From Phytoseiulus persimilis (taxonomy: Eukaryota > Arthropoda > Arachnida > Mesostigmata > Phytoseiidae), in contig JAQZDE010000063.1 in the NCBI GenBank assembly GCA_037576195.1, positions 86,001 to 150,000 of the forward strand: a stretch of DNA of 64,000 nucleotides. Reading direction: 5' to 3'. The translations under genes were made by a program, and so were the position numbers. Positions 60,401 to 64,000 of this stretch are shown one piece after another; the first letter of the stretch is position 1; each line of letters opens with the position of its first letter. The notes under the pieces were generated by a model that was not told where the DNA came from, ran no database searches, and saw only the letters and a program-made list of their open reading frames with translations.

Positions 60401-60964
60401 AAGGAAATCGACAACATCGATCGCTTGTCGAGTCAGAATCATGCCACGCAAAGCGACTCAATTCCATCGAATGAGATTCTACAACGTGTCGTCAGCGCAT
60501 GCGAGAGTCCTATATCACCAATCACACTCAAAGGCACCCGCGCTCTCTCGACGGCAGAAAGAGGACTCCCCGGAAACAGGAACTCCTCAGTATGTTTTGC
60601 TCGTGCCCTGATGAACCATAAGAGTACACGCAAATCTCGGAGTTCATTAGCCGATCGTGGAGTCGCGACGCTCACTCAAATCCGCGTGGAATATCTGTTA
60701 AAACGGTCGAAAAACTGCCGTCGATGCGCTCGGCGCTTGGCCGAGCGAAGCTTCTCTCCATATCACCGGTCTGTGCCTTTGCGAGAGTTTGTGGACGGAT
60801 CGACTGTGTGTGTGCTCTGCTGGTGTCGGCCATATTGTTTTTCTGTATTGTGCTCCGACGTCTTTGCTCTCTGTGAGTCTCAGTGCAGCGGTCGTGAAGC
60901 CGCAGATCGACGTCGGAAGCCTGGGGCTATGCTCTAGTGATTGTCGCCAGAAATTCGCGTCGCC

Positions 60965-63900
60965 ATGGAGGACGAAGCGAAGCAACTGCCTCCTGGACTG
61001 ACCCAGGAGGAGTGCCCCCAGAGCCGGCCGCAGTACTCGATACCAGGCATTCTACACTTTATTCAGCATGAGTGGGGAAGGTTCGAACTCGAGAGAGCCC
61101 AGTGGGAGGTTGAACGAACAGAGCTCCAGGTGAGTGGTCGTTGGTAGCGGACAGACGGGCAAAGCGTGTCCAGCCGAAAAATTTGGTTTGAAACAACCCA
61201 CCACACACACTCACTCACACTCTCGTTCTCTGCGTCCGATAACTCGAAACTTGGACATCATCTGTCGGCCAAATTCATTTTGCCATGAACAGACGATCTT
61301 CCGGCAGTATGTGGGGATTTTCTATGCCGGATGAATCATGTCAACAAGTAGTACTCTCAATACAGTGTCTGGCTTACATCGAACCCGGTTGTCATCACCG
61401 TAGGAAAGTCCAGCAATCGCCAGAATACTGAGTTGCAATAACTGTTTTTACGCCGCAGTCGACATGGGTTGTAAATTGAGATTGCCGAGTCCGCTCAAAA
61501 CCTTAATGACGGGGGCAAACATTTTTTTGAATTTGATGATCATATTTACCATGGGGAACGATCGAGCTCGTCATGCCTCAAACACCGATAGATAGCCTGG
61601 CTTCGAGGAAGCGTGTTAACAGGCACGACTGCGTGCCTTCCTGCGTGCCTGCCAGCATGTTCGTATGTCAGGGCGTGCGTTATTTAATTGCGACGGCTCC
61701 GGTTTTCGATGGCAGCTCTGTGTCTGATCTTTCATCATCAAAAACGAGGATGGGTTCGCTTTCGAAGCACTCACCGCAGCCCGCTCGCAACCCGCTGGCT
61801 CACTCGTTCGAGTGCAGACACTCCCTTCACCTCGCCGTCCACAATACTTCATCGCGAAAGCGCGAAACTCGTCCACGGCCCAGTCAGCAGCAGTTCCGCC
61901 AAGATTCGATTCCTCAACATGATTCAAAAACTTTTCAGGCTAGAATAGCCTTCCTGCAAGGAGAACGAAAAGGCCAGGAGTGCCTGAAAAATGACTTGGT
62001 CCGCAGAATCAAAATGTTGGAGTACGCTCTCCGACAAGAAAGGTTAGTTCTAGCTGCTCTCCAGGTGGATTCGTCTGGGAACGAACTCGACGAAGAGCGA
62101 ATTTCGCTGAAAACGAATCTCCTAGAACGTGTCTGAAGCATCAGGGGGACAATGCAAAATCAAGTGGTTAGCTCTTTGAAGAATGCGCTCCATGACCAGT
62201 TCTTGCTCTGAGCAGCTCATCATTTGACAAGTACACTATCTTACTAGTATTCTACCAAATAGGGGTTCCGAGATAGGATCGAAGTCAGGAGTCTCGTTGT
62301 ATGCAGGACTCAAGGATGATGCTTTTGAGCTGACTCGTGATTGCTCTGCCTCGGAACTTCTGGTGCCTTGCTCTTGGTCTTCGTTGACAAGTGTCGACGG
62401 GGGCGTATGAAAGCTAACGATATCCAGAAAATTGACCTCGGAGTTGGTCGGACGGGTGCTTGTCAAATACTGTCCAGTGTGCCAACACCATGCAGTCCGG
62501 AAATCTATTTTCGACGTCAGCAGGTTTCCTTTGAGAACTTGAACTAGAATGTTCTTCGCGTTTTCAGAAAACACTCCACTTTTCGTTTGCGCGCGTGCGT
62601 TTGCTCAAGATTCCTCACTCGAGCTCAGTAGACAGGATGAACAATAGGAAGGATCGAACAATTTCCTCTCCCAGACCTGTGTCTGCCAACGGCGTTGTTT
62701 TTGGTGATAGAACGCTGACGTTTCGGCCCGACAATGTTTATTGTAACTGTGTCGAACAAACGGGGATACGCTCTATCGAGTCGAAGTCGCAACATTCCAA
62801 TCGAACGGAGAGCGTCGGCTTCCGAATGTTCGAGATCGTCATCCGTTCCATAACGATGCTCCACTCCCAGAGCTCGCACTCATGAGCGGAACCGAAATTG
62901 ATTAGAAGCGTCACATGTAATCCGCTCTTGGATTCCTCCAGTTGATCATGATGCGGATGGGGAGGATCTTTCGGGAACACTGCTCTCAGATTCATAGAGA
63001 GATCGTGACGAAAAATTTTTTGTTGATGCTTTTCCAGAGCGAAATACGAGAAATTACGCAAGGGCGGTACGGAAGCGACCGAGGAGGAGGAGAAGCCACC
63101 ACAATTTGAAGCGGAGGAGATGAACTTTGGCGTCTTCCAGGGCCCTGGGAGTGCCCCGGGGCCGGTCCTCACCTGGAAACAGGGAAGAGAGCTGTTACGG
63201 CAGTATCTCCAAGAGATCGGTTTCACAGACACTATGATAGACGTGCGGAGCACAAGGATTCAGACGTTGCTCGGTCTTCAGGTGAGTTATGGCCGAGCGC
63301 TTCATTGGATTGACTGAGCCATCTTGCTCACTCATCTTCCTCGTTCTAGTCAGAATCTCAAACACAGATAGGATTGTCTCGATTCGTAACTGGCTCACCG
63401 ACGCCATTCTCCGCCATTGCATCTGACTCTGAGGAAATTTCAGTCTTCGCATTCGAGTACCGACGGGCACGTCGCGGCGACGCCGGCCGCAGCAATAGGT
63501 GCTGTGAACGGCAAGGCTAATCTCGATACTCAAAAACGAGTGGCTAAAAAGGAAAGGGTGGATGTGCTCAGAGACGCCGAAGCCTCTGTTCTGGCCACGT
63601 TTGACTTTTTGGCTGCGGAAGGGGCTCCTGGTTCTGATGGCGCCGAAGAAGAGGACGAGGACGATGTTGTAATGGGAACGCCTGGAGTCGATGAAATGCA
63701 ACCTCCTTGCACTCAGGACCCCGAAGGTCAGTCCTGCTGTTGCGTCAGTCGGGTTCTCGTGTTGCGATCTATCTGAACAGCCGACCAACTATTCTCGAGA
63801 GAGCTTCATCCCATCCGTTCCAAGTGACCTCGAATCAACTGGCTCTAACTTGTTTCGCTGTTTCCGCAGGAACACTGGGTCTGGGTGAACTCGCAGGGCT

Positions 63901-64000
63901 CACGGTCAACAACGAATTCGAACCTCAATCAAAAGACCTGCCGAAAAAGTGGAACGCCAAATACACTCTACGTAGCCATTTCGACGGTGTGCGAGCCCTC
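60965..64000 (+). CDS. STRN: Striatin (5' five exons; continues beyond the window)
   Basis: Exons 60965-61129, 61939-62042, 63038-63281, 63444-63726 and 63870-64000 (open at the edge); phases agree, about 308 aa present. Exon 1 encodes YSIPGILHFIQHEW and LERAQWEVERTELQ, the striatin caveolin-binding segment and start of the coiled coil. Exon 2 is almost invariant (ARIAFLQGERKGQE, LVRRIKMLEYALRQER). Exon 3 has LTWKQGRELLRQYLQEIGF and DVRSTRIQTLLGLQ. Exon 4 is acidic and low-complexity. Exon 5 leads to KKWNAKYTLRSHFDGVRAL, the entry to the WD40 propeller. Striatins are B''' subunits of PP2A and scaffold the STRIPAK complex, holding PP2A and germinal-centre kinases; the coiled coil mediates oligomerisation and PP2A binding. 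The WD40 exons lie to the right of the window. Confidence 0.96.

Larger units (their letters stand above)
53815..60964. other. Intergenic between neurobeachin and striatin
   Basis: It begins with the neurobeachin 3' UTR; AATAAA motifs occur near 55916 and 55955. ATCC tetranucleotide runs lie at 54081-54105 and 54177-54192. Fragments of transposons are listed separately. A minus frame at 59280-59612 contains AYAHIWTDS and GCGGVVLL, faintly like a retroelement RNase H, but too degraded to call. No host gene is supported. The right end contains the striatin 5' UTR and promoter. Confidence 0.4.

Overview
This is a eukaryotic, multi-exon, animal window. The most likely source is an arthropod, probably an acarine (mite). 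The evidence is a miR-1 whose mature arm matches the arthropod form base for base as I remember it, a Sidestep-type Ig receptor, an arthropod-style gustatory receptor, near-50% GC, and very compact introns (mostly 70-150 bp, a few even shorter). The species assignment is inference; a phytoseiid predatory mite would fit. Exons were joined by hand from GT/AG sites, phase agreement and remembered family sequence. Three models (NBEA, the Roco gene, SZRD1) close perfectly in frame.

Layout. 1-6.2 kb: no supportable protein gene; a CT-rich, splice-donor-bearing stretch may be the 5' end of a non-coding transcript. 6.5-7.2 kb: three tandem miR-1 hairpins on + plus a decayed fourth copy just upstream. 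7.9-11.3 kb (-): C-terminal two thirds of a Sidestep-like Ig transmembrane receptor. 13.2-20.5 kb (+): a 15-exon gene for a protein of about 1,362 aa with the order Neuralized repeat - Roc GTPase - COR - Death - TIR; its 1.28-kb intron holds a 1.09-kb foldback element. 21.5-22.6 kb (-): SZRD1 (SUZ-domain protein), tail-to-tail with the Roco gene. 22.6-28.7 kb: repeat-rich, with an inverted repeat pair, DNA-transposon ends and a broken TMEM184 copy. 29.6-35.2 kb (-): an HCN-type (Ih) channel; one of its introns hosts a gustatory receptor gene on the opposite strand (32.5-34.2 kb, +). 37.0-39.6 kb (+): TTLL12. 40.8-53.8 kb (+): complete neurobeachin/rugose (2,938 aa, 18 coding exons). 53.8-61 kb: intergenic with transposon debris. 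61.0-64.0 kb (+): first five exons of striatin, cut by the window edge.

Several genes are neuronal or muscle genes (miR-1, Sidestep-like, HCN, gustatory receptor, neurobeachin, striatin), but nothing indicates co-regulation. The two strongest candidates for something under-described are the miR-1 triplet, whose members share the seed but differ at the 3' end with compensatory stem changes, and the NHR-Roc-COR-Death-TIR protein, which looks like an innate-immune or cell-death signalling scaffold.
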